NCBI GenBank assembly: GCA_028023455.1
Contig: JAQFVV010012435.1
Location: forward strand, 1,054,001-1,118,000
DNA from: Epiperipatus broadwayi
Taxonomy: Eukaryota; Onychophora; Udeonychophora; Euonychophora; Peripatidae
Reading direction: 5' to 3'
Length of the DNA stretch: 64,000 nt
Shown in pieces: positions 36,246 through 47,235 of this stretch (within the stretch, counting starts at the first letter, position 1; each line of letters begins with the position of its first letter). The notes under the pieces were generated by a model. The model was not told the DNA's origin, made no database searches, and was given only the letters and a program-made list of their open reading frames with translations. The position numbers and the translations under genes are program-made.

Positions 36246-36930
36246 ATCTAGTTTTTTTATTATTATTGTATGGAGTTAAAAAGATACAACAGAATTACAC
36301 ATATTGGAGAAGTCAAATCTATGAATTACTCCATTAATCTTTTATAAGGTTTTGACTAATAAAAAATATTCAGATTACCTAAACAATCAAGAAAGAGTGT
36401 TAAAATGATATAAAAGAAATAGACAATAATTCAAAGAACTTCAAAGAACTGAACACAGCAAAAAATTCAGTGCCAAAATAAAAAGGTTGCCCAAATCGAT
36501 GGAACAAAATAATCACATTTGTTTATTAGATCATGAAAGACTATTAAACAAATATTTATGTAAAATTATTTGATGAAAAGCTAGTTTTGTGGAATAGAGT
36601 CAATTATCATAAAATCACATCTTCACTAGATTGGTGATCCAATAACTGAATAATAAGAGATTTCTAAAATGAAGTTTTATTGGGATCTTGGTTTTCATGT
36701 AAAAGCAGTTATATCTAAGATGTTCTAAAGAAGTACAATGTTGAATGATTTTATTGGGAAGATATGGCTGTGGATAAAATACATTAGAGAGTGACAATTA
36801 GACAAGGTATTGACGACTTTCAGAAAGAAAACAGAAGTTAAAAGATAGCTTTGACAAAACATTAAACAAATATGGATCAACATTATTTCCATATTTGTGT
36901 TTCTGGGATTGGTTATATAGCATATCTCTA
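36246..36930 (+). mobile_element. LINE remnant related to the 3.8-4.5 kb copy
   Basis: A weak LLLLYGVKK reading at about 36255-36285 resembles the LLYGxExW motif of the 4.0-kb LINE fragment. About 470 bases further on, TTTATTGGGAAGATATGGC (36750-36768), CTTTCAGAAAGAAA and TTGTGTTTC follow in the same order as 4315-4495. Identity over the shared 180 bases is moderate. All frames are broken. Confidence 0.5.
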
Positions 36931-37329
36931 GCTTATTATCATTACTTTTTACACTTTTTTTAATATTCTTAGAATTGGAATGACCATATTTATTTGAAAA
37001 TAGCTGCCATGACTGGTGATAATTAACTATACATATGGTATGTCCCAGTCTCATAGAAGAACTAGAAAAACACTATTGCTATAATTACTCTTAACAGTAG
37101 TTTGCCATTGTGTCCTATTTTTGTAATGCAATTTATTAAATTTTTATCCTTTTTGTATCAGTGTTCAATTTATTCAGCATCTCACTTTTATATCATAAAC
37201 TACAAATTTTAATAAACCCTTATATCATTAAAATGCACTTCATTTCTAGAGGACATTTAGTAAGTAAAGTTTATGGAAATGAATAAGAATACTGTTTAGA
37301 TGTAAAATATTTATTCAGTTTATGATTGA
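36931..37329. other. AT-rich stretch, nothing recognised
   Basis: No gene was recognised. Open frames on the minus strand (36725-37054) overlap the shared LINE block and are probably not coding. Confidence 0.35.
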
Positions 37330-37575
37330 GGAAATTAAAAAGAGAAAGAGAAACTGAATTAGACATATATTAAGAACAAATATGGTTTAATTAAAGATGT
37401 TTTGGAGAAAGATTGACTTTGTTGGATGATATAAGAGATGGGAAGAGTTACATGGAATTGAAATGCTTGTCAATGAATAAAATGGAGTGGGAAAATGGAG
37501 GAATTGATGATGTGATTACTCTCTGGACTTATCTTTGTGACAGAATATTATTGATGATGGTGATAATATTTATTG
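37330..37575 (+). mobile_element. LINE C-terminal fragment, second subfamily
   Basis: Conceptual reading with stops: IRHILRTN, then KMFWRKIDFVG, then RWEELHGIEMLVNE and GVGKWRN. The order WxGHxLR, then a K/R-rich DVLEGxxxG-like stretch, then LDDI-x-DG-x-SYxExK and a W-rich end is that of LINE ORF2 C-termini. TTGATGATGGTGATAAT ends the fragment, like the GATG-rich tails of the other LINE copies. It is distinct from the copies at 31.6 and 45 kb. Confidence 0.6.
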
Positions 37576-39336
37576 CATAAAATAAATTCTAAAAAGAAAG
37601 CAATAAAAAAAACAAATTGCTTTTATATTATATTTTATAACTTTCTTGTCTTCATTTTTTTTAAAGCTCACTTATAAACATATATGTTCATTATCATAAA
37701 TTCATATTTTTAAATTTACATCCATAAGTTAATTTGTGCATAAGATTGATTCTTGAAAGATTTATTACTGAAACAGTAGGGTCTGCTTTGCAGATCTTCG
37801 TTTCATCTTTTCTCACCTACTTCCTACCCTCATACCTTAGTTTGAACCCCAATCTATTGTAGTGTGTCTAACAATATGCCTATATACCGAAAATCCTACC
37901 TAATTTTAAACCACGAGTACAATGCTCGTATTATATATATATAACTCATTCCCAAATAAAATAAGATTATAGATTATATATATGTTCACATAATTTTGAT
38001 TTATTAAAAAGTAGGTTATATAAGTCGTAGTTGCACACACAATATGATATGCATTTTAGAACATATCAAAATTATAAATTGTTAAAGTTATTTTGTTTGA
38101 ATCTGTTTACAAATATATTACCATCGTAATATATTTTGATTTAAAATAAAACTCATTTAGTAAATATTCGTTTAGTAAATAGATTCAAATATTGCAATTT
38201 AAAAGTAAAATAATTTTCATTTAATTTAATAAAAGTCATTCCAAATATTTCTATTAAATGAGGGACAATAGTTTAATTAGTTAATGTTATATAAGTTTAT
38301 CTAAAAACAGCAGATGTCCACTTAAGGTTTTCTTCAATTAATAAAAGTCATTTTTGATTAAATCTAGTTTGTAATTCGAATGTCGACAGAAAAATTAACA
38401 AAAGAAATTAATTAATGTTGAATTCCTTTAGACATTTGGATAGATTTAATTACAGCTGATAAGTCCAATATATTTTTGTAATGCTCCAGGGCAGTTCTAT
38501 TGTTAAATTCTACTATAAAAAGGAGGGTTTTCTTTTGTTCTCCATTCTAATGTTTCTAAGAGAAATCATTCTGAGGTCTAATGTTTCTAACCAAAATTAT
38601 TGTAGTAATTTGTAAATCTTGACATGACTGAGTAGAGTGCAAGAAGGCTATTTCTCTCCGGAATGGTTATATGCTGCTGTAGACCATCGGAAGTTATCAC
38701 ACAAGGAACCCCGGAACTGCTGCCACTGCCAAAAATATGAACATTTCCAGATTTTGCTGTTAAATTATATAAAAACCTGCCGACCATCAATCTACCCAAA
38801 ATGCTTCTCCAGAGGTAACCCTAAATTAACCCAAGAGCTCTTGTGATAACTAACATGCTATAGCTATTTTAAATTGTTTTCTGATATTTCACATAACTTT
38901 ATTATGTATTTTTTTTTAATATAATCAACATTTTGCTCTATCCTTGGGTTAATATTTTCTATTTATTAAGCTTTCTGTTATTTTATTATGATAATGTGTC
39001 AGAATCATCTTTGACCAAGTGAATTATTCCCTTTGATGAAAATAAGACACCGCTATGAAGGCATATTTTAAATTTCTAAATAATTTTCCAATTTTATTAT
39101 AATTTCCAATCACTCGTTCGAGGGCGATTCTTTTCTTTAATATATAATATAATCACATAGTTTAAAATCTACATGTTATTGATTTTAATCTAATATGAGA
39201 GTATGTGCGAGGTCAATGATTAAATGTGTCCCCTAATGCATGGTTGCGTATATAAATCTATACTTACTTTTCAAACCCGCAAGCATGCATTTTTCTATTT
39301 TAATTACCGTGTTCTACTTTAATTACAAAGTTCATC
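37576..39336. other. Unassigned stretch with a less AT-rich patch
   Basis: Around 38637-38846 both strands are open for about 70 codons and base composition is more balanced. No domain could be recognised in either frame, so this may be an exon or an old element. The remainder shows nothing. Confidence 0.3.
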
Positions 39337-39640
39337 ATTGACGTCGAGAATGTGCAGACCCTTTTAAATGAATTTCAGGGAATTTGATTGGGCATTTCTC
39401 TTAATCCAAGTAAAACCCATTTAGTATGTTTTATATACACTAGTCTCGTATTGCTGGTAAATGAATTGGTTGTTGAGACCGCTTTGTTTTACTTTTCCAA
39501 GGATTCTTTACACGGCCAAGTCCGTGCTCTTCGCTTATTGCAGTTTCCAGGAAGAGTGTGTCCACAAATGACACACCTGGGAATTAAACACAATTGTCAC
39601 CCAGTTGCTAAGTTTTGGCTGTTCATAAAATACTTTCCTA
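39337..39640 (+). mobile_element. Possible non-LTR RT fragment
   Basis: In one frame the sequence gives DVENVQTLLNEFQGI, a stop, then LGISLNPSKTHLVCF. The pattern LxxLLxxFxxxSGLxLNPSKTxxxxF is common to RT domain 6 of many non-LTR retrotransposons. Downstream, CPQMTHLGI could be the YLGI motif that follows. The reading frame extends to 39726, but the rest has no clear similarity. It is called tentatively. Confidence 0.4.
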
Positions 39641-39729
39641 TGGGTTACCGGCGATATGCCCTCCGTAATCATTCCGGATATTCAATATTGTTTTATTTTT
39701 ATATTTATTTTACAAAGCATCTGTGACTT

Positions 39730-41223
39730 AAACGTGACACACCCTCCAACTTTAATAAATTCATTATCAGCAATACTGACCTCCCAATGCAACTCTGTTA
39801 TTATTATTCTCAAATAAATGCTTTGATTACATTCCCACTTTGTTGCTTAGTAAGCTTTTGTCCGTGCTATTCTCGAAATCAATAAATATTTTATAGCACT
39901 TAATTTCAAATATTTTCTTAAACTTGTATAATTGCTCAAAGCACCTCGCACATGTTCCTATTTCATCAAGCACATTATCGTAATGCTATTAGCCTGAGGA
40001 ATAGAATATATCACTTTGCTTTAAAACCTTTTTGTCATTTATTGGAATATAATGCCAACAATTATTTAATACGTGTCCCTGTCTCATATAAGCAGATAAT
40101 GGCATTATATATATAAATAAATTTTGTGAAATTATTTAAAACTAAATTTGATCTCTTATTTTATTTGATTCCTATCACTGTCTCGGTCTATATATATATA
40201 TTTTCTGCATTTCTTTTGTAAACCCATAGACGTTAATTAGCCACCCAAGCTTCTTTTAGTATAGATTCTTTTGTTTCTCCCTGACCACCAGGCACCGGTC
40301 AAGGATTATACTAGTAGTGGCATCAGATGCATTATCACGTAGATGGTGCTGTGAAATTTGGACTTTAGATTCGAACTTAGTATATCTAGAAGGCAACCCC
40401 TCCTAGAATGTTCAGTTTCATGTCTGGGGTTTGAATTCTGCAGTGTGTTAGTGAGATAGATGATTTTGACTGTTACATTACTAAATAAAATAACAGTGCA
40501 TTGGTTTACTTTATCATAATATAATTTAGCTAAATGGGGTTCATATTGTTTTATAGTCAAAAGCTATATTAGCCTATCAATTGATCTACATGTGGTTGGT
40601 AAATGCGATAGTTAATTGCAAATAACTAATAAACACTGCCTGACCAAAAATGCTTTTTGATGCCTTGTCAGATAAGATGTTTTGTTATGAAAGGCTAAGT
40701 TTTGTTTCTGGTATTAAAAAAAATTTCTGTGTTTCCCTATTACTTACTTTCTTTGGTCACTTAGCTAATATAGGCCTGATTATAATAATGCTTTTATTCC
40801 ATAACCCTTCTCCTTATACTTACTCTAACAATAGTGACATTTGCACAAATGCATTCCCATGTTATAATTACACTCACAGAAATTTTTACTCCAATTTTTT
40901 TTTTAAATTTCATTTATATTTTAGCATGAGTCTTTGAAGCATGAAAAAAAAATTGCCAAAGAATAATTAAATTGAGAATTTCATCTTAGCAAATGTTGTA
41001 AGTTTAGATATCTTTTATTAGGGATTTTCCTATCCATCAAGAAATTAGAATATACTTAAAAAAATGATCTAAAAATGGCCTGACCCATAGTGTTATAAAC
41101 TGTTATGTCCATCAGATTTCTTATTTAAACTATACAAATGAATGTGATGTATAAAGCAGGAAGGAGTTGTGATAATAATTTAAAAGTATTTTTTTTTATG
41201 TGTAGATAATGAAAATGTGAATG
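39730..41223. other. AT-rich stretch, unassigned
   Basis: No gene was recognised. A less AT-rich patch at 40281-40445 and an open frame with a hydrophobic stretch (40650-40937, plus strand) have no recognisable family. Confidence 0.3.
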
Positions 41224-41747
41224 TTATCTGATATAAATTTTTCAAGATATGGATGAAGAACATTACTTATAGATAAAGCCTGTTATGATGTAAGATTGAT
41301 ATAACTGCTCTTAATGAAATGCATCTTTGAGAATGAGAAAATTTAGGAGAACAAATAGCTACAGATTTTTTGGGAAGGGCAGATCAGTGAAAAAGACTGC
41401 ATATATAAGATCTTAATTTAGTATATTCTATTGTTGGGAGTACATATAACTGATTTGAAAAAACCTGTAAATTTGGTGATGATACAGGAGTATGTATTTA
41501 CAACAAAGAATCGTAGAATTGAAATAATTTATGATCATTTTGAAATGCTTCTAAATAGATGCAAGTAAGGAAAATAATGGGTAATTAAACATCTAGTGTA
41601 TGAACCTATCAAGAATGAGATGTTGCAAGAGGTTATGATAAGGAAAATAAAAACATTCATGGTCATAAACTTACTGAATTTGGTTATCACTAACACTTGG
41701 AAGAGTCCTTGTGACTTGGCCCAGTGCAACATTCAATACATTCTAAT
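41224..41747 (+). mobile_element. Degraded LINE endonuclease domain
   Basis: Pieces read in order: LLMKCIFENEKI, then FWEGQISEKDCIY, then RRIEIIYDHFEM, then LLNLVITNTWK and NIQYILIKR at the end. In LINE ORF2 proteins the apurinic endonuclease domain shows the same succession. It runs from a LxETRW-like motif through YxxFWxGR and a KExFYxxL helix to GDFNA, NLxITNTWF and QIDYILIxR. Here the GDFNA motif is not readable and stops occur throughout, so the copy is dead. It is plausibly from the same family as the C-terminal fragments nearby. Confidence 0.6.
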
Positions 41748-42228
41748 TAAACGATGATCCCAAAAACAGGTGTTGAAATTGTTTGTTTTTCAAGGTGCAA
41801 AAATTGATTGCAATCATAGCATAGTTAAGATAAAACTGAGATTTTAAAAAATAATGGTTTAGAGAAGACTGTTAGGATGAGAGTTAGAAAGTCTTAAATC
41901 TCAAACAGATAAAGTCACTTAGTATTTATCAATGATCCAAAAATCTAATTGATAAGAAGTCAAATATAAATATTTATATTTGATTTTATAGCAAAATATA
42001 CATTAAACTAATGCTTAAAAATAACATACTTAATAAAAATAACTGTTTAGCAAATAAATATCTAGCAACTCCATAAATAAATATGAATAGAATCTTGTTC
42101 TCAATTATCTCAAATATTATGACTTTACATAGAAATTTACAAACAAAACAAAAACTTTAAATAGTCAAAATAAGAGTCATAGATCAATTCATAGATCACA
42201 TGACCCTATCTCTTAAGCTTGTAAGTTA
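41748..42228. other. AT-rich stretch, nothing recognised
   Basis: No coding signal was seen. ATCACATGACC at 42195-42205, next to the hairpin MITE, repeats a motif found at 5138 and 19787. Confidence 0.35.
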
Positions 42229-42230
42229 TA

Positions 42231-42503
42231 AACAGTGAGGATTGCCAATTCCTCTACAAGTTTTATGATAAATGCTTAGCCAGAGCCAGCACTTAAAATA
42301 TCTCTGTCAGGAACGCCTCCCCAAACCCCTGACCATGGTTTCGTGCTTTGGAACTCCTACCCTGACACCTCTCTGAGGAGTGCCAAAGCACGAAACTATG
42401 GTCAGGGGTTTGGGGAGGTGTTCCTGACAGAGATATTTTAAGTGCTGGCTCTGGCTAAGCATTTATCATAAAGCTTGTAGAGGAATTGGCAATCCTCACT
42501 GTT
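42231..42503. mobile_element. Near-perfect hairpin MITE with TA target duplication
   Basis: Two 127-base arms (42231-42357 and 42377-42503) are exact inverted copies except for four mismatches and no gaps, around a 19-base loop. The ends are AACAGTGAGG and CCTCACTGTT, flanked by TA on each side (42229-42230, 42504-42505), as expected for Tc1/mariner-type MITEs. The arms are far more G+C-rich than the surrounding DNA and contain CCTCCCCAAACCCCTGACC. Arm identity of about 97 percent suggests a young insertion, or one kept homogeneous. No protein is encoded. Transcription across it would give a 127-bp duplex RNA. Confidence 0.88.
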
Positions 42504-42648
42504 TAAAACAAAAACTTCTCTTTTTAAACTGTTAGTAATCCTTTAATAGAGTTACAAGTAAAACAAAAATCAATAATTTTTATTAATCATTTATTAAAAT
42601 AGATTATTCATTTAATAAATAATATTTCTGTAGTATAATTTTTACTAC

Positions 42649-42850
42649 ATCACTCTTATGCAAGGTAGGGACTAATTTCTATCTGCTTTTAATACCTTGT
42701 GGAGAGTTAATCATAAACATATGCACAAAGATATGTGAAAAAGATGTATGATTTCCAAGAAGCACATTTCAAGCTGAACCAGTACTCATCAGTTGAACCA
42801 GATCACAAGCTCTTACACATATCTTTATCTTTATTTAATATATGTAGATT
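42649..42850 (+). repeat. Interspersed repeat, copy 3
   Basis: Matches 23270-23485 over about 200 bases in the same orientation (CTACATCACTCT, AATACCTTGTGGAGAG, then CATCAGTTGAACCAGATCAC). The last 120 bases also resemble both arms of the 2.8-3.4 kb palindrome. Confidence 0.65.
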
Positions 42851-43009
42851 GCCAATTACTATACTTTAATTAATGAGTGTCAAACTTATTGACCTCACAA
42901 TTTTGACACAAACCACAGAAATGGAAGCATATTAATAATTTTTTTTAGCATTCATTAAACTAGAGATTATCCACTTAATAAATAATATTCCAGTAGTATA
43001 ATTTAGTTC

Positions 43010-43600
43010 ATGCTCAGGGCCATTTTGAAATCTAAAGACCAGCCAAAAACACCGCAGACATATCCAAACGATAGATGACATAAATATTGAATAAAACTAC
43101 TTTAAATTCGTATTTTAGAAATTATAAGCTAGTAAAATAATATGTTTTATTTCATATGGGCATATACTATAATCTTTTAGTATTTGAAAATTATAAGCTT
43201 GGTTTGATCACACTTCTGCAACTTTTGACGGATACTTTGTATCGGCCAAACCATCCTTCCTCCTCCCCACAAATTCTGCTACTTTGCACCCACATATTTC
43301 AAATATTTTATGAAGGTAAATTTAAAAAAAAAATCCATAATAAAATAAAGCATATTATTTTTATCACCTTATAATTTCTAAAATATGAATTTAAAGTAAT
43401 TTTATTTTTCATATGTCAAATGCGTTGACCGGGAAGTGAAGCAGGGCCAGCTGCTTGGAAGGCAGCTATGCTAACCGCTAGGCCATCAACGCTTGTGTAG
43501 TTTTATTTAATACTTTTGTCATTTATCGGTTGGATGTGTCAGCAATGGTTTTTAGATTTCAAAATGGCTATGAGCGCAAACTGAATCAGGACCAATATTG
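43010..43600. repeat. Foldback repeat interrupted by a SINE
   Basis: The left arm (about 43010-43165) is the inverted copy of the right arm (about 43336-43407 plus 43497-43600). Shared pieces include TTTAGATTTCAAAATGGC and its complement, and TTTCTAAAATATGAATTTAA and its complement. The left arm shows the uninterrupted ACTTTAAATTC..GTAGTTTTATT site, confirming that the SINE split the right arm. Its TTTGTCATTTATC..GGATGTGTC block also links it to the family at 28.9 and 53.95 kb. Confidence 0.7.
43408..43496 (-). mobile_element. tRNA-Gly(TCC)-like SINE, group C
   Basis: On the minus strand: CAAGCGTTGATGGCCTAGCG, then GTTAGCATAGCTGCCTTCC, AAGCAGCTGGCCC, TGCTTCACTTCCC, GGTCAACGC. The first seven bases GCGTTGA can pair with TCAACGC, so the whole cloverleaf of a tRNA-Gly with TCC anticodon is still visible. 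The tail is ATTTGACATATG plus As. GTAATTTTATTT (43396-43407) and GTAGTTTTATTT (43497-43508) are the target duplication. Box B is damaged (TGCTTCACTTCCC), which argues against a working tRNA gene. Confidence 0.9.
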
Positions 43601-43767
43601 GTGATAATCTCATTGCTAAATATATTACTTATGTTTATTTAATACATTTATTGCCATAAATTCCGTAATAAATACTTACATTTTGTATCGATAATATGTT
43701 GATTATATACTATAGGAACTTATTGAAAAGTAAACAGCCATATAAAAAAACTGTACTTATGAAGAAA

Positions 43768-43871
43768 AGCATTGGTGGTCGAGAGGTCAGTGATAGCTGC
43801 TTTACAAGCAGTTGTCCCGGAATAGCGGGTTCGCTTCCCGGCTGATGCTATGACACATGGGAAAAAAAAAA
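43768..43871 (+). mobile_element. tRNA-derived SINE, group B
   Basis: Reads AGCATTGGTGGTCGAGAGGT, then CAGTGATAGCTGCTTTAC, AAGCAGTTGTCCCGGAATAG, box B GGGTTCGCTTCCC and GATGCTATGACACATG plus As. No clear target duplication was found. Confidence 0.9.
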
Positions 43872-44659
43872 TAGCAATTGTTTTGGTATACTTTTTTTTT
43901 TTAAATTTGTCTTATAAAATAATTAAATCCATGTTTATATTTTTATAGCTCTGCTAAAATACCGTTTTTAACTTTTTTTCAATAATTATTTTACTTGTAA
44001 CAAATCTATTTGTACCAATACATGAGCTTAATTCTAAACAGAATATTTTAAGGTTGAATTGTTTAAAAGATTTTTAATTAGTAAATAATACTATCGTATT
44101 GCTATTTAATAGTAATAATATTGCAATCGTTTTGTTTGTTATTTACACTATTATCATTTGTATGATGAATCATTTATTTTTTCCCTTCATCTTTTTTTAT
44201 AAGAAAAAAATAATCTTTCAATTTTTATTCCAGTTTATTATCTGACTTGATAATGAAGTAATGTAAATACAGTCAGTTTGTCTGCAGATAAAATAAAAAA
44301 AGTCTAGAAAAGCAGAAACTATAAAGAAATCCTTCTTGCCATGAGTCATGAACACAATTTGCTATTAAATACTTTTTAACAAAAGTTGAGATTAGTTTTT
44401 AAAGATTATAACAACAGCTTTTAATATATGTATGTAGTGAAAGTTTTATTTTTCTAGGAGAGAAAGAGTGAGGATGAAAAAATCATTATTTGTTTTTAGT
44501 GTAGAACTTGAGATAAGAAATAAAAAGAATTGAGCTTTAAAAAATTGCTTTTATAAAACAAAAAGATAATGAAATTAGCATGGATAGAATTATAAAATGA
44601 CCTAATTTTTTTTTTATTGGTGCATGTATGTGTGTCATACATTAGTATATATTATTTGA
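43872..44659. other. AT-rich stretch, nothing recognised
   Basis: No gene or repeat was recognised. Confidence 0.35.
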
Positions 44660-45118
44660 GACAGTATTCATCATCATTATCAACCATTATCAATCCACTG
44701 CAGGATGAAGGTCTCTCCAAGTTAAAACCATCTTCTCCGATCTTTAGCTTCTCTCCTCCACATCACCCCTGCACATTTTCTTATTTCATCAATCTCTTGG
44801 AATCCAATTTAAAATTTCAATTATCCATCTATTATCATCTCTTCTAGAAATATGTCTAGCCCAACTCCACTTCAGTCTTTTAATTTTTTGAATGAGGTCA
44901 ATAACATCTGTTAGTTCTCTTACCCATATATTGCGTTTTCGATCTCTTCTTGATACTCCTAACATGCATCTCTCCGTACTTCTTAGAATGGTCTGAAGTC
45001 TCTGTATTGCTTTTCTATTAAGTGTCCAAGTCTCAGGTCCATAAGTAAGAACTGGTAAAACATATTTATTAAAAACCTTTCTTTTCAAACACATTGGTAT
45101 ATTTCCTTTTAGTATCAT
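44660..45118 (-). mobile_element. RTE-like LINE C-terminus and 3' tail
   Basis: The minus-strand frame 45118-44789 reads FNKYVLPVLTYGPETWTLNR, then CMLGVSRRDRKRN, LTDVIDLIQKIKRLKW and SWARHISRRDDNRW, EILNWIPRD. This is the familiar LTYGxETWT...MLGxxxRDRxRN...RLKWxWAGHxxRxxDxRW C-terminal region of RTE-type and related LINEs. After one shift it continues with WRREAKDRRRWF and ends LQWIDNG-stop near 44690. The 3' tail carries GAT repeats (TGATAATGATGATGA). The copy is 5'-truncated, as is typical of LINE insertions. A second copy of the same end lies at 31.6 kb. Confidence 0.85.
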
Positions 45119-45899
45119 GTTATTAACACTACGAAAATTATAAAATTCTTATTAATTAATTAATAAAATTATATACATTTCTTAAATTATTATTATTATT
45201 ATTTTTTAAAATTTTTTTTAAAAAAGTTTTTATTTTATATGAATCAAATTTTTGAGGAGAAATTGCCCATTAATTTTCTTCTTTTCAAAATGATTTTTCC
45301 ATTGACAAATACCATATAAAAATCAGTAGGGTTTATTAATAAGCACTCTAGGCCATTTTTGGTACTAGGAGAAATTTTAAAACCATTGCTGGCATAATCA
45401 AAAACAAGCTTAGATAACACCTGAAAATTAATAACACTGTTTCTGATAATTCGTCCAGTCGACATAAAAATATTCGAAAAATAAAAAAACCCTCAGAAAT
45501 TTCATAGAAATAAGCTATAAAACGGTTTCTGCTATTTTGTTCCTAAAATCAATTACTAAACTAATGTAAAAACAAGTACAACTACTTATCCAATGTATGG
45601 CAACAAAACAAATTATTAAACCAAGACAAAAACATGACAAAAAAATACCACTGTAATTAAAACCTTATATTATGTTAAATAAATAAAAAAAATTCAAAAC
45701 ATTATTTAGAATTCATTAGTAATTAGCAAATGGCAAAAAAATCCTAGCATAATCAAAACATTATAGATATTACTTTAAATGAAAGCAAAACCCAAACAAT
45801 ACCTAAAGTTAACAAAAACGTGACAACAGAAGAAAAAAATTGTGTAAGCTAATGCAAAAATAATGTACATAAAGCAAAGCTTTTTAAGATTGTTTACAC
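45119..45899. other. AT-rich stretch with one unassigned frame
   Basis: A 73-codon minus-strand frame (45465-45244) has no recognised domain. No other content was seen. Confidence 0.3.
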
Positions 45900-46884
45900 C
45901 CCACAAAAAACCCTCAATAAATCAACTATTATCACTATTGGTACTCATTTAGTATGTGCTCTGCATCAATTTGTTTCTAAAGGAGTTCCAAGCTCACTGC
46001 TGACCCAACTAAGTAATAAATGAAGTTGCACAACCCACTGTGGCATGGTAGTTGGGTTCCAATTATTTATACTATTTGTTAAAGAATCACAACTTCCATC
46101 AATAATTAAAAAATAATTGTGCAAATTTTGTACAACTGTGCTTGATAAAATCATGTGACCAAAAGATTAATTTATGGCACAATATGCTATTTGAATTGCA
46201 TAAGATCAAACAAGAAATGTTCCTATGCTAAAGTAATCTAAATTACATGACCAAAACATCAAATTATAACCATGTGATGAATAAGTGTTAGAATGGCGGC
46301 CGAAAGAAAAATTGCATAAGCTCAAACAAAAAATGTGTGCAAACTAAAACAAGCTCAAATAAGAAATGTGCTTAAGCTAAAATAATTTAAAATATATAAC
46401 CAAAAGATAAAATTATGGTCATAACCACATGTTGAAAAATTAAAAAGTGAATAAGTAAATTTTGTAGAACTATAATCAAAAAAAAAAAAAAATCAAACTC
46501 ATCTAGAAATCAAAATATCAAGAATATTAGGAATTAGAATATGATCAAAAAAAAACAATCCTGCTGTAATAATCACATGACCAAAATGTCAAATTATTAT
46601 GACAATCAAATATGAAAAAAAGAACCACAAAATGTTAGTGTAATTACATGATGAAAACCAAAAAAAATTAGCAAAATTCAATATTTCAGAAACAATTTTC
46701 AGCAAAAAGCAAATATATTGATGGGACCGATGGCATAATCATGTGACCAAAGGATCAAATTATTATGTCAATCAAATATGAAAAAATGAGTACAAAGTAT
46801 TAGTATAATTGCATGATCAAAATTTAAAAAAAAGAAAACAAATATCAATGAAAAAATAAATTATCCAGTAAAAAAAAAAAAAAT

Positions 46885-47235
46885 TATCCAGCAAAACCTT
46901 CTCAGACTCCCCATGTTGTTTACAGCATAGCTTGCCCACAACCTGGTTGCCGGGCCATTTATTTTGGAGAAACCAAGGCAGGCATAATCAACAGGACAGC
47001 ACAACACAGATATACGTATAATAGAGCTATGAAAAACAATGATAATTCATCAACATTTTTAGAACATTCCAAGAAGACAGGACATTTGTTTGAACCTTCC
47101 AGCCCTAAAATAGTCTGTATTGAGAAAAATGACATCAAGCGGAAAATCAGAGAAGCATATTTTATTAGTGGCAATAATAACTCCATCAATAGACGAGATA
47201 CCTGCTTTGACATCTCCAAACGTTGGACTATCTAG
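46885..47235 (+). pseudogene. PLE GIY-YIG endonuclease, C-terminal fragment with intact frame
   Basis: An uninterrupted frame to the TAG at 47233 reads SQTPHVVYSIACPQPGCRAI, YFGETKAG, then RTAQHRYTYNRAM, SSTFLEHSKKTGHLF and DIKRKIREAYFISGNN. This is the GIY-YIG fold of Penelope-like elements. VVYSIAC corresponds to GIY, YFGET to YIG with the usual E, and QHR to the catalytic Arg region. H-x-TGH and the K/R-rich E-containing helix follow. PLE endonucleases also carry a CCHH zinc finger; the C..C pair here (IACPQPGC) is compatible with it. Only about 115 residues remain, with no reverse transcriptase upstream, so it is a 5'-truncated copy although the frame is open. Confidence 0.8.

Noticed and set aside
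36615-37054. Minus-strand frames of 60 and 109 codons
   Set aside because: They lie opposite the block shared with the 4.3-kb LINE remnant and show no known motif.
40650-40937. 95-codon frame with a hydrophobic segment
   Set aside because: Looks like a membrane segment, but T-rich DNA gives hydrophobic translations by chance; no family or splice context was found.
43424-43495. Functional tRNA-Gly(TCC) gene
   Set aside because: The cloverleaf is readable, but box B is damaged, and the copy has a shared SINE tail, a poly-A end and target duplications, so it is a retroposed SINE.
45244-45465. 73-codon minus-strand frame as a retroelement piece
   Set aside because: No motif of protease, RT, integrase or endonuclease could be identified.
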